A stretch of 64,000 bases of DNA from Poa pratensis. Taxonomy: Eukaryota > Streptophyta > Magnoliopsida > Poales > Poaceae. Both the position numbers and the translations under genes were made by a program. The notes below the pieces were generated by a model. It was given only the letters and a program-made list of their open reading frames with translations. It did not search any database and was not told the origin of the DNA. The DNA lies in NCBI GenBank assembly GCA_947311845.1, contig CAMZMU010000075.1, positions 17,955,366 to 18,019,365 on the forward strand, written 5' to 3'. Positions 10,003-21,105 of the stretch are shown here, in pieces; within the stretch, counting starts at the first letter, position 1; each line of letters begins with the position of its first letter.

Positions 10003-10660
10003 CACTACTACAGATCCGAGTTTTACAGCCACATCCCGGCCATGGGCCTCAGCCGGTTTTCCCATCCGACTCGGAGCAACAGTTGAGGGTAATCCAGCCG
10101 CGAGGAGCCGGTTCTGACGTCCGACCGGGAAACTAGCTCCTCAGACGGTTTTTTAAAATGACCCACCTCTGAACTCGGAGACGGTTATACCAAATGGCAG
10201 GCTCTCGAGACGGGTTGGTTCCTCGGCCGGCTCCAGTAAGGCGGAACCTCTGGGTTTATTCGGACCACCCGAGATAATTGTGAGTCGGCTAAAAAAAGAA
10301 ACCGCCTCCGGGCGTCAGCGTCGGTTTTATTTAAAAGCCGCCTGTATATTTTCGGAAGGTCGCGCTTGTACGGAAGGGTTTATTCGGACCACCCGAGATA
10401 ATTGTGAGTCGGCTAAAAAAGAAACAGCCTCCGGGCGTCAGCGTTGGTTTTATTTAAAAGCCGCCTGTATATTTTCGGAAGGTCCGCGCTTGTACGGAAG
10501 GGTTCTTTTGACGTCCGTCGCAGGGCTCGGCTGGGTGGGCCGGACCTATTCGGATTTGTTGGGCGCTCCGGAAGGACCGGAATTATTTGGGGATTCAAAC
10601 GAATATCCGGAGGGTCCAATTCACCGGCAACCATGCCTGCTATTTGACCCCAAATGTTTA
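10003..10660. mobile_element. CACTA-type transposon terminus with subterminal repeats
   Basis: CACTACTACAGA at 10003 matches the terminus of plant CACTA (En/Spm) elements. It is followed by GC-rich sequence with repeated GCCGGTT, GACGGTT and CGGTTTT motifs typical of subterminal transposase-binding regions. No opposite terminus (TCTGTAGTAGTG) was found before the B3 gene, so this is a truncated end or a solo fragment. Confidence 0.5.
10254..10500. repeat. Tandem direct duplication of ~123 bp
   Basis: GGTTTATTCGGACCACCCG begins both copies (10254 and about 10377). The units run through the same sequence to CTTGTACGGAAG with few substitutions and single-base indels. The duplication is in the subterminal part of the CACTA fragment. 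Confidence 0.85.
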
Positions 10661-10819
10661 CACTAAAACAGCAAATTACTTTCATTAACTGCAGTACATC
10701 ATGACTAATCACAAATAAAGGACTACTAATTAATATGATATATAACCTAATATATACTACTAGGACTTCTAAATCCTGCGAAAGCTAGATAGCTAGCTAT
10801 AATTTCTTTCAGCCACCTT

Positions 10820-12513
10820 CTAACAGAGTACTAGTTCCAATCGTTGGAAATACATATTAATGTCACCATTCAACCTTGTGATGCATAGAATGACGACTGA
10901 TCCTACTTGAATGCCAGCTCTGCGAGCAAATCTATTCCAGCTATCCTTCTCCAGGAAAAATCGACCTCTTTCATCTTCGAACCATTTTGCAAAGCCAATG
11001 TTGATTGGTTCCATCAACAAAGAGAGTCGACTTGAGGAGGGGATGTTGAATTCTTGTTGAAATCCTCTTGTAATCTTCTGCAAATTTGAAGATAACAATT
11101 AGTGGCGTCGCATATACATTTAAAATATGTGAATTACAAAATTCTTTTAGGTTATTACTTACAAGTGTACTACGGCCAATGTTTTTCTCCGTCAGTTGAT
11201 GGACAATAAGAGAGCCGATACGATGATAGTGCTTTATGGCAAAAGCAACAATCTTGGCAGCTTGTGTACGAGAGAGTGCCAATGAAGGAGGTTTCTCCAA
11301 AGCTCTTAGGATGTCGTCCAGTCCTGCAAATTTAGCACGAAACAATGCAACCACGTTTCCAATTAATAGCATCGTTGCTTTTGGCTCTAATTCTGAAAAA
11401 GTAATGGCACGAAGCATCAACACAGTAGTGAAAAATGAATGGTTGTTTATTTTTTACCTTCTTTGGCAAGCGGATACCGAATCACATTGACTTGTTGCTC
11501 TGCATCGTACATTAAGAAAGTTAGTGTGATATCAACATATATATATATATATATCAGCAGATAATGAACTTTGTAGACAGAGAAATATATATATATATAA
11601 CATAACCTGGATTATTAATCAGTATCTTCTCTTTTTTGTTGGCGCCGAATACAGTAGAGCTGAAGAATTCATGGTCACCATCCAAATTCACCGTTATATG
11701 ATCGTAATAGTATAATCCGTAGTGCTCGATAATCTCGTTCCACTCTTGTTTGTCCGTCTTGTTTGATCGTAATAGTAATGGCACGAAGTATAACCCGGTA
11801 CCAGTGTGCGTCCGTCTTGTTTGTGAAGTTCAAGTTCATAGAGAAAGCCATGTTGGGTCACAATTTTCTTGTCACCACCAGTCATTTCATTTAACTGTTC
11901 CCTGACATGGCAAGGAACATACTACAAAAAAACAGAGAAGTCATTATTCGTGTTTTTGCTTTCATATTAAAAGACCCCTAATCCATGTCTGTTGTTCCTA
12001 ATCAATGATTCATCTTACCAATATTCTTAGCAATGTCTGTTGTGAAGATGAAGCATACATGTTGAGCCAATATTATCTCAAATGGTGACACTATAATGTC
12101 ATCCTAAAGGAACATTTTTCTTACACACCTAATTTCATCTCAATTTTTTTTAAACAAAACGCACTAAAAGAGAGCCAAAAGGAACGACTTATGTATGATC
12201 TAATAAGTAATAACAAAGAACAGTAGATACCATGGAATCTCGGTACTGCCGATGCATAGTTAGTATGAAGAATAAGCTTCGTCTTTTCTTCAGTGTGCAC
12301 GGGCCGTCAATGTTGAGGCACACTGGGCAAGGAGCCTAAAGAAATAAGTACAAATCCGGTGAAATCCACCCAAATGTAGTTCATAGATCCGAGAAAATCA
12401 CCTACCATTCTCGGCGAAGAGATGGAACACCTGCTCGAAGGAGACGGGGGGGGGAGAGGAGGGGGGGGGGGGGGGGGGGGGGGGGGTGGGGGGGGGGGTG
12501 GGGGGGGCGACAT
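10820..12513 (-). CDS. B3-domain (REM-type) DNA-binding protein, seven exons
   Basis: Plant transcription-factor family that binds DNA through B3 domains in the nucleus. Proposed exons: 12513-12406, 12335-12231, 11921-11802, 11757-11607, 11499-11458, 11392-11163 and 11077-10820. All junctions are GT-AG and in phase, giving 337 residues. Exons 2-4 form the first B3 domain (CTLKKRRSLFF, then YRDSM, TGGDKKIV, and EWNEIIEHYGL). Exons 6-7 hold a linker and a second B3-like domain ending in GRFFLEKDSWNRFARRAGIQ. The exon 3/4 intron would be only 44 nt and lies in a local duplication; if it is not spliced, the frame breaks there and this is a pseudogene. The first ATG (12513) runs into a proline tract made by a poly-G run. 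The last codon of exon 1 (ATG at 12408-12406) is an alternative start, giving 302 residues. Confidence 0.65.
12446..12508. repeat. Poly-G/C-rich tract in B3 exon 1
   Basis: Nearly continuous G on the plus strand, which reads as a proline run on the coding strand. A second G run lies at 12662-12679. Length polymorphism here would change the number of prolines or shift the frame. Confidence 0.85.
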
Positions 12514-13327
12514 GGCCGGCGGTGGTCCGGTGGAAGGGAAGGGGCGGCGTAGTGACAGGGGAGAGTGAGGGCGACGCTGTGGTGAAGAGGGAGTGGGCCG
12601 AAAACTTAAAATGTGAGCGAGAGCTCCAAATGGGAGCGAGAGAGTGCCAAAGTCGAGTGAGTGGGGGGGGGGGGGGGGGCGAGGGAACTGTGCCGGGACA
12701 AAAACTCACCAGCCAAAACGAAATTCCCGTACCCTCCAGATATGTGCGTTAGATCCGAACTAACTGAAAGGATACACTTTAAACTCACGAACTAGCTAGT
12801 GGACTAAGTAATTAATGAAAAGCGCATCAACTTAGCGATCACTAAGCTGGAAGGTAGACACGGATATTGACCGCTTGGGCCGAGCGTTTGTACTCTGCTG
12901 CCATGGCCTCTCTGTGGAAATGATTTGGTTGGATATCATTGAGCAAGATACATTGTGGAAATTGGAAGGGGATGAGGAAGAAATGGGCACTGGCGTGAAC
13001 TCAAACGGCTAGCTCAACGGCTCTGTTTGACGAGTTGTGTGCACCAGGAGCGTTCGTGTTTCCTGGGAGACAGACTGCTAGCTATTTTCAGTTAAGAATT
13101 GCAACTCTGAATCTCGCGTGAGTTTGAGCTTAGGACTGACGGTCATTGATGAAAAAACAGACGAAAAAACAGTGTTTCGCCCATGCGCTTGACAAAGATA
13201 GGCAAAAAACACAAGATTATCCCGGGAGGCGGTGCGGTTTTTCATTGATTTAGCATAGGATCTTACAGATTACACAAAATAACTGAAAGTACACTTTCAG
13301 TTCACTAGCTAGACTAAGTAATTAAAG
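12514..13327. other. No gene seen
   Basis: Probable upstream flank of the B3 gene, with a second poly-G run. The open frames here are proline/arginine-rich shadows of the G runs. Confidence 0.4.
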
Positions 13328-13334
13328 ACACACA

Positions 13335-13370
<36 letters not shown>

Positions 13371-13375
13371 CACAC

Positions 13376-13415
<40 letters not shown>
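13328..13415. repeat. (CA)n / (CACG)n microsatellite
   Basis: A block of CACG-type tetranucleotides followed by pure CA dinucleotides. Confidence 0.95.
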
Positions 13416-13416
<1 letters not shown>

Positions 13417-13417
<1 letters not shown>

Positions 13418-13758
13418 CTGGTGTAGTACCCGCGGCTGTAGAGCAGGCGGGGGTCCAGCTGGTTGACGAAGCTCACGGTGAGGGCACCGTACGCTAACAT
13501 CTTGAGCTGATACATGGGGCGGTCGGGGTTGTGGCGGTAGCCGTAGTCCGCGTTCAGGAACACGGTGGCCAGGGCAAAGGAAGACCTCCGCCCGGACATG
13601 GCCCAGACACGGAGCACGTCGTCCTAGTCCACTCCCGGTGGGTAGAGCGGCTCCTCTTCGCTGAGCGTAAGGACGAAGGTGGCCCTTGCTTGGAGGAGAT
13701 GGTGGTGCTGTGCTTGGACGAGATGGTTGTGTGTGTGGGGGGGGGGATAAATAGCTAA
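13417..13758 (-). pseudogene. Unidentified GC-rich gene remnant with an in-frame stop
   Basis: The minus-strand frame reads ATFVLTLSEEEPLYPPGVD, a TAG stop at 13627-13625, then DDVLRVWAMSGRRSS, and a further ~50 residues rich in aromatic and polar residues up to the CA microsatellite at 13415. Codon composition is GC-rich at third positions, as in grass genes, and a TATA-like CTATTTATCC lies upstream near 13745. No methionine sits at a suitable start. The family is not recognised. It may be a broken gene whose 3' end was replaced by the microsatellite. Confidence 0.35.
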
Positions 13759-14540
13759 GGGGATAAGCTTGGGAGATAGAGAAGAATCAATGGAGGCACT
13801 AGAATCGATGAGACGGGGCACATCACAGCGATGAATGGTCAATGGCACAGCCACAAATTTTCCACGCGATGGCACAGGGGCCTGCGAGAAATTGATGGCA
13901 CAGCCCAATTTTCGAGAGTAAGGCTGCAAGCGCCTCGTGCTACTTGTCCAGAGGAATCCAAGAACACTGTGGGCAGAGAAGCTTACATGAGAAGGAATGC
14001 CGCGGCGCATTAGCGGTTTTGGGTAGACTTGGTTAAGAATTTGAGACTGAGAGATTTAGGAACTGTGGAGTTCTTAAATTTTCCATACAAGAAAAGCTAA
14101 ATAAATCGTACCGGTCATCTACGAACGCTACACAACGGGCCAAGCAATGACCATTCGTCAAAAAACACGACCAACCAATGACATGCGGGGCCGTGCGGCC
14201 ACTGGGTCCGCATGTCATCGACATTTCCGTATCACGTATAGGTCACCTTTGCTCTACACGACTCAGCCTGGTCATGTACAGTCCGGGTTTCTACGGGCTG
14301 GTCTGGTCCATCCCGGAGGGTGTGGCTTTATTCAGACTGTCCGGATAATATAGGAAAACATAAAAGAAATGTAAAACTTGTCAAAATTCAATTTCCTTTG
14401 GCATGGTAACATATTATGTGTTAATAATCTTAGGATAATTTTTAGAAGTTAATATTCAAAATTAAACGGTAGGTCATTCAGAGATTGGACGATCCGGTAT
14501 GAAAGTCTCTCGACTTAGTGCGGAAACATCCTTCAACTTA
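13759..14540. other. No gene seen
   Basis: Mixed composition with small shadow ORFs; it turns AT-rich after about 14350. Confidence 0.4.
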
Positions 14541-15060
14541 CGAGAAACAATTGTTTTGTAATATAATTCCACATTCTTGATCTCATATTGTGCACATACA
14601 TTGTTATATCATTAAGATTGAACAATGTCAATTCAAACCTTTCTCATTTAAATATTTATTGTGCAAATTGTAGTGTCGATCGATCTCGAAATAGGGCAGA
14701 AACCTTCCACTTTGAAAAACCAAACCCAAAATAGCAATAATAATCCACTGTTTTGAGATCATATTGTCTACATGCCGTGGTTTGTCAAAAAGATTGAACA
14801 ATGTGAATTAAAAGAACAATTTAATTTAAGTAGTAATTGTTTGCCACTGCCTACAATTACGGTCCGGACTGACCGCATATGTTCGGACGGTTTAGAGAAG
14901 AGAATAAATCACAATAAATTAAAGTAAATTATTGGACCATCGGTCCATGTACATAAGGTATACACATTGTTTAAAAGTATGTGATTTAATTACACTGCTA
15001 AACACGTTCCACATACATAACGTACATTAATTGTTGAAATTAAAAAATTACATTTACACT
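14541..15060 (+). repeat. Direct repeat, copy 1 (~520 bp)
   Basis: Begins CGAGAAACAATTGTTTT and ends around TTACATTTACAC. It matches 15114-15650 along its length with many substitutions and small indels, so the duplication is old. No coding capacity is visible. It lies just beyond the 3' end of the MULE transposase and could be part of that transposon's end region. Confidence 0.75.
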
Positions 15061-15113
15061 CTTGAATTCAAAACAATCTCGATTTAGCTAGCGTGGAACC
15101 TCCGATCCACTTT

Positions 15114-15650
15114 CGAGAAACAGTTGTTTTTAGCAATATAATTCCACATTCTTCAGCTCATACTGTGAACATACCTTGGGATATCATTAATATGGAAAAT
15201 AATGTGAATTCAAAATACCTTTCTTATGAAAAATATCTATTATGCAAAATCGTAGCGTCGAGATCGATCGATCTCGATCTCGAATTAGGGCGGAAACTTC
15301 CATTTTGAAGAACCAAACCCAAAATATCAAATAATAATCCATTGTTTTGAGATCATATTTGTCTACATGGCTTGGTGTGTCAAAAAGATTGAATAATGCG
15401 AACTAAAAGAACTATTTAATTCAAATAAGTGTTTTCCCACTACCTACAATCCAAGTCCGGGTGGCCCGTAGATATTCGGAATTGCCAGACAAGAAAATGA
15501 ATCACAATAAATTAAATTAAATTATTGGACCATCAGTCAAATACATAAGGTACACATTGTTTACAGGTATGAGATTTACATTGCTAGACCCAATACGGTC
15601 CACATACATAAGGTACATCAATGTTTAAATTAAAAATATTACATTTACTG
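15114..15650 (+). repeat. Direct repeat, copy 2 (~540 bp)
   Basis: Begins CGAGAAACAGTTGTTTTT and ends around TTACATTTACTG; paired with 14541-15060. Shared internal landmarks include ATATAATTCCACATTCTT, AACCAAACCCAAAATA and GTCAAAAAGATTGAA. Confidence 0.75.
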
Positions 15651-15669
15651 TCCGTTCAATTCAAATTAA

Positions 15670-16121
15670 TTAATAGAAAGATGCAACCGGCATACATTTC
15701 ATCTTCTTCGCCCTCTGCTTATTTTTCTTTGTATTCACTCTCTCCGATGAAGAGGGTTCAGTTGATATCTGCAATTTCTGGACTTCATGACCATCCTGCA
15801 TTTCTAGCGCCTGATGATATTGCGGCATTTCCCGCACTTCATGATCATCATCCTGTATTTCGTACAGTCGATGATCATGAACTTGATCATAATCGTGCAT
15901 TCGGAGCACTTCATGTTGATCAGGGTTCTCGCATAACCTCTTGACATGGCCAAATCCACCACACAATTTGCATTTGTTTTTCCTTATTTCTAATCTACAA
16001 CCTTTATCATGGGCGCTGGCCTTGATCATAAGCTTCCTAGGCCTTCGAGGTGCCCTCCTAAGAATTGGTGGTTCAAGTTTGAACCCTGGACTGACAAACC
16101 TGCCAATCATTTGCATCCAAC
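15670..16121 (-). pseudogene. MULE transposase, C-terminal piece
   Basis: Encodes the end of a Mutator-like (MuDR/FAR1-related) transposase: a basic PPILRRAPRRPRK segment, a CCHC zinc knuckle CKLCGGFGHVKRLC, then an acidic His/Asp/Glu-rich tail with a stop at 15670. The upstream coding sequence continues at 22870 once element A1 and one CCAAC copy are removed. The reading frame then needs a one-base correction near 16100, so the gene is dead apart from the insertions. Confidence 0.8.
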
Positions 16122-17698
16122 TGATTGCGTGGATCACACGTTCGTTGGGAGACCCCAAGAGGAAGGTATGATGCAGTGTAGCAGCAGTTTTCCCTCAGTA
16201 TGAAACCAAGGTTTAATCGAACCAGTAGGAGCAAGAAATCACTTCTGAAGGTTGTCAGTGGCGCGCTGACGTGGAAACTGCACACAACACAATCAAACTA
16301 CTTTGCCCCAACGAAACAGTGAGGTTGTCAATCTCACCGGCTTGCTGAAAACAAAGGATTAAACGTATGGTGTGGAAAACAGTAGTAAATTGCAGAGAAT
16401 GAAAAGGAACAATGTTTGCAGTTGGTTGTATTATCAGTGTAAAAGAATGGACCGGGGTCCACAGTTCACTAGTGGTGTCTCTCCATAAAAGATAACTAAC
16501 ATGCTGGGTGAACAAATTACAGCTGGGCAATTGACAAAATATTGAGCGCATGACAATGCATATATATGACATGATGATTACTATGATATTCATGTGGGCA
16601 TTACGACAAAATACATAGACCGTTATCCAACAGCGTCTATGACTAATAATCCACGCCAGGTTGTCATACCGAGTTCCCCGTTGGTATTAAGTTGCAAGCA
16701 ACGGATAATTGCATTAAGTAATGTGCGTAATGTAAACAAATGCATTAGACCTAACGGCGCACCCTTAAGCTAAGCATCGGTTATTTTATCCCTAGTGGCA
16801 ACAGCACATCCACAATCTTAGAAGTTATTGTCACTCTCCCAGATTACCGGAGGCATGAACCCACTATCTAGCATAAATACTCACTCTTGGAGTTACAAGC
16901 ATCTACTTGGCCAAAGCATCTACTAGTAACGGAAAGCATGCAAGATCATAAATAACATATAAGATAGATTGATAATCAACTTGACATAGTATTCAATATT
17001 CATCGGATCCCAGCAAACACAACATGTAGCATTACAATAAGATGATCTTGATCATGATAGGCAGCTCACAAGATCTAAACATGATAGCATAAAGTGGAGA
17101 GACAACCATCTAGCTACTGCCATGGACCCGTAGTCCAAGGATGAACTACTCACGCATCACTCCGGAGGCAGGCATGGTGATGTAGAGCCCTCCGGTGATG
17201 ATTCCCCTCTCCGGCAGGGTGCCGGGAAGAGCTTCTGAACCCTCCCGAGCTAGGGTTGACGGCGGCGGCGTCTCTGGAACTTTTCGTGGATAATGGCTCG
17301 GGTATTTAGGGTTTTCGCGTCGGGAAGAATAAATAGGCGAAAGGGCGGCGGCTGCGGAGCCACGAGGGCCCCACACCACCCCACGGCGCGGCAGGGGGGC
17401 CCGCGCGGCCCCATGGTGTGGGTGCCACGTGGCCCTCCTCCTCTCCTCTGGACTCCGTCTTCGTGTTGGAAAAATAGGAGGTTCTGTCCAAGTTTCGTCC
17501 AATTCCGAGAATATTTCCAGACTAGCTTTTCTGGAATACAAAAACAGCAGAAAACAGGAACTGGCACTGTGGCATCTTGTTAATAGGTTAGTCCCAGAAA
17601 ATGCATAAAAATGCTATGAAGTGTATATAAAACATGTAACAATTGGTATAATATCAACATGGAACATCAGAAATTATAGATACGTTTGAGACGTATCA
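16122..17698 (-). repeat. A1 left LTR (3' LTR in element sense)
   Basis: 1577 bp. Contains a GC-rich hairpin at 17361-17431 and a TATA-like CTATTTATTC on the minus strand near 17336. Diagnostic bases in its first 150 bp match A2 rather than its own partner LTR. Confidence 0.85.
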
Positions 17699-17714
17699 AG
17701 CATCCCCAAGCTTA
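17699..17714 (-). other. A1 polypurine tract
   Basis: On the minus strand TAAGCTTGGGGATGCT directly precedes the LTR and is the expected primer for plus-strand DNA synthesis. The same AAGCTTGGGGATG motif recurs internally at 19551-19565 and 19608-19623. Confidence 0.65.
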
Positions 17715-18672
17715 GTTCTACTCGTCCTCGAGTAGGTAAAACGATAAAAACAAAATAATTTCTGAGGTGACATGCTACAATCATAATCTTGATCAAATAA
17801 TTGTAAAGCACATGTTATGAATGAAGTGATCCAGGTCAATGGTCTATAGTTTGCTAGCAAGTAGATAATGAGCAAACAACTGAATCATATAAGCAAAAAC
17901 TTTTCATGAATAGTACTTTCGAGACAAGCATCAAAGAGTTTTGCATAAGAGTTAACTCATAAAGCAATAGATTCTAAGTAAAAGGTATTTAACCAACACA
18001 AAGGAAGATTTAAGTTCAGCAATTGCTTTCAACTTTCAACATATATATCTCATGGATATTTGTCAACACAAAGCATATAATAAGTGCAATATACAGCATA
18101 TAAAAATTGTTGCACCAAAGTTGACACTAGTGTTTGCTTCTAAGATAGAAAGAAGTAGGAAAACTGACTCAACATAAAAGTAAAAGAAAGGCCCTTCGCA
18201 GAGGGAAGCAGGGATTAAATCATGTGCTAGAGCTTTTTAAGTTTTTGAAATCATATAGAGAGTAAAAATAAGTTTTGAGAGGTGTTTGTTAATTGTCAAC
18301 GAATCAGAAAATGGAAAGTACAATATGACCCCTGCCAACCAGACTTTTAAGAGCGGCTCCCATGAAGGACGTTATTTCTACCAGCAAGGCAGATCATCCC
18401 TCTTTCTCTTTTGTTTACACATGCAGATATTTCACTGTTTGTCATTGCTTGACTGATAAATCAGGGCAAAAATGTGAAGAGAATTAAGCGGTTAAAGTTG
18501 TAATTAATTGGGACTGGGCACCCCATTTGCCAGCTCTTTTTGCAAAATTAATGGATAAGCGGATGTATATGCCGCTAGTCCGGTGGTAAAGTCTGTTTGA
18601 CAGTTGACATAAAGACATCCACCCCGTCCTCATGAGCTTGGTAAACATTGACACAAAATAGGAGTAATAATT

Positions 18673-18903
18673 TTGAATAGTTTAAAGGTAGCACATGAAA
18701 AATTTACTTGGAATGGCAAGGAAATACCACATATAGGTAGTTATGGTGGACACAGATGGCATGGATTTTGGCTCAAGGTTTTGGATGCACGAGAAGCATT
18801 CCCTCTCAGTACAGAGTTTAGGCTAGCAAGGTTATTTGAAGCAAACACAGGATATCAACCGACACAGCAAGACTTATATGAAAACATATTGCAAGCATTA
18901 TAA
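18673..18903 (+). other. Conserved block with antisense open frame (A1 copy)
   Basis: A 76-codon open frame on the strand opposite to the element's coding sense. It has no ATG (first codon TTG) and contains FTWNGKEIPHIGSYGGHRW. It is identical in A3 (58450-58680) and differs by one residue in A2 (30842-31072). Diverged versions are visible in B (about 25985-26135) and C (54185-54345). The conservation may reflect recent copying or a shared non-coding function near the 3' end, rather than translation. Confidence 0.45.
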
Positions 18904-20235
18904 GACTCTACACTGTCTTCCTTGTTAACCAAACCCTTTTACTAGAAAATATCTAGACCTTAGAGATACCAATCATGCAAACCAAATTTCAACGAGCTTT
19001 ACGGTAGTTCTTCATTAATAGGTTTTAACTACATGATACAAAAGCTTAAACATGAACTACTTGATAACTCAAAACAATTGACAAGTATCAAATTATCCAA
19101 TACAGTGATCTACAAGAATATGTAAGCTTTTTCCATTATACCATCTACCACATGCAACATTTTCTGTTCCAACCAAACACCAATCAATTTATTTCAACAT
19201 AAACTCTCCAAACAATTATAAGTGAAGCAAGAGAGTACTTTCTTTAAAAGAACTAACAGCTCTGAATAAGAGATGCATGCAAAACAGGAGCTAAAAGCAT
19301 AGCAATAGCTAGATAAGAATACTCAACAAGTATAAGTGAAGAATAGGAGTATTCATATGAAAAAGCGGAGCGTGTCTCTCTCCCAATCAAGAATGCTGGG
19401 TCCAATCAAGTTGACCATAAGAAAAATAAAATACTGAAAATAAAAGCACACAGACGCTCCAAGTAAAGCACATATGATGTGAAAGAATTAAAATATAGTT
19501 TCACTAGAGATGACCTGATAAGTTGCTGATGAAGAAGGGGATGCCTTGGGCATCCCCAAGCTTAGACGCTTGAGTCTTCTTGAAATATGCTGGGGTGATC
19601 CATGGGAGCATCCCCAAGCTTAAGCTCTTCACTCTTCTTGATCACATTATATCATCCTTCTCTCTTGACCCTTGAAAACTTCCGCCACACCAAACTCAAA
19701 GTAATTCTCATTAGAGGGTTAGTGCACAATCAAAAACTCACATGTTCTATAAGGACACAAACATGACCGTTACTTTTAACATTAGCTACTGCCACTGATG
19801 TTATGTGAAGCTCTTCACCCTAAAAAAGAATTCCACTCAACACTAGTAAAAGAGAGAATGCGAAAAATAAAAGACAGAATCTGTCTAAACAGAACAGTCC
19901 GCAAAGACGAATTTTTTCGAGGCACTTACGTTGCTCAGATCGAAAAACTTTAAACTAACGAAAGATGCGTACATATCTGAGGATCACGCACAAAAATTTG
20001 CAGATTTAAATAATTTTTCTGTGATTTTACAGAATTAAAACGGTGAACAGCAGAAATCTGTTCCTGCGCAGAAATCCAAATCTAGCATCATCTTCCTATT
20101 AGAGGCAATACTTGGCACAACAATGCGATAAAATAAAGATACAAAGGAATTGTTACAGAAGTAAACAACTCCTTGACTCAAAAAAGAAAAATTGCAGAAA
20201 TAAAATAATGGGTTGTCTCCCATAAGCGCTTTTCT

Positions 20236-20730
20236 TTAACGCCTTTCAGCTAGGCGCAGAAAGTAAGAATCAAGTGTTTCCAAGTGATGAAGCATCAACA
20301 ATCTTACGCTTAGCTCTCTTACCTTACCCTTATCTTTAGGAAATACTTGGTTACACATAGGTGAAGAGGCGAAATTCATAGTGCCTTGGCCCACATCTAT
20401 TATTGCTCCAAAGCGTTTCAACAGAGATCTTCCAAGCGTAATTTGTCCTACTCCTGCACATTCAATGACAAGATAATCAATAGATATTGTTATCCCCAGG
20501 AGTTTTGTAAATACTCCTTCGGCTACTCCTCTTGGTAATTTAATAGTATTATCACCCAAAATTATACAATCTTCGCATTTGGAAAGCTCCCAAAGATTTA
20601 AGGAATCAAAAATATCCTTGGGCATTAAACAGAATTCAGACATAATATCACAGCGAGCATGAAAAGTTTCACCATTGATAACAACTTTTACTGAGGGAAC
20701 CCATCCCGATGGTTCAAAATTTACTGGCAC
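20236..20730 (-). pseudogene. Retrotransposon aspartic-protease-like fragment (A1)
   Basis: About 164 residues resembling the protease region of Athila polyproteins: a hydrophobic strand, CDIMSEFCLMPKDIF at the active-site position, LGDNTIKLPRG, and ITLGRSLLKRFGAIIDVG. The active-site Asp is kept, but the following residues are IMS instead of the usual T/S/L-G-A, so activity is doubtful. It has no ATG in frame (first codon GTG) and is separated from the gag-like segment upstream by frameshifts. The same fragment, with the same defects, is in A3. Confidence 0.6.
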
Positions 20731-20863
20731 ATTATCATAGTGTTCACGAATTGATTATACCCTTCTTTTAGACCAGATATGTTTGTTTCAAGAGTGTTAA
20801 GTCTATCACTTATGCTTGTCAAAGCCAAATCAATTTTACTGATTGGAGGGCTAGAAATTGTAA

Positions 20864-21105
20864 TCATTTTTTTATAGCATTAAAAGCTTGATCCCCATCA
20901 TAACGAAGGAAATCTCCTCCTACCACAGCATCTAAAGCATATCTGTAGCAAAGAACAAGACCAAAATAAAAGCTACTAAGAAGCAGGCTTAAAGTCATTT
21001 TAGGTTCAGTTTTAGACCAAGCATCTTTAAAACTCTCCTCACTCCCTTGCTTGAAAGTGAAGATCTCTTCCTCAGGCGACATGATGACAGGAACAGGGCT
21101 AGACA
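20864..21105 (-). pseudogene. gag-like fragment (A1)
   Basis: Starts MSSPVPVIMSPEEEIFTF and contains ESFKDAW and YRYALDAVVGGDFL, similar to the N-terminal part of Athila gag proteins. A short in-frame segment (RIFESYA) present in A3 is deleted here. The frame closes in an A-run at about 20866. Confidence 0.5.

Noticed and set aside
10280..10666. 128-codon ORF in the CACTA fragment
   Set aside because: The ORF contains the 123-bp tandem duplication and only repeats the same peptide; no transposase motif.
12398..12752. Proline- or glycine-rich ORFs
   Set aside because: Products of mononucleotide G runs in several frames; only the frame that splices into B3 exon 2 is kept.
16255..16593. 112-codon ORF repeated with near-identical sequence six times in the window
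   Set aside because: It is LTR sequence of A elements read in one frame; the repeats are the LTR copies, not a gene family.
17146..17583. Pro/Arg-rich ORFs in the A LTRs
   Set aside because: Generated by the GC-rich hairpin and its flanks; different frames are open in different copies.
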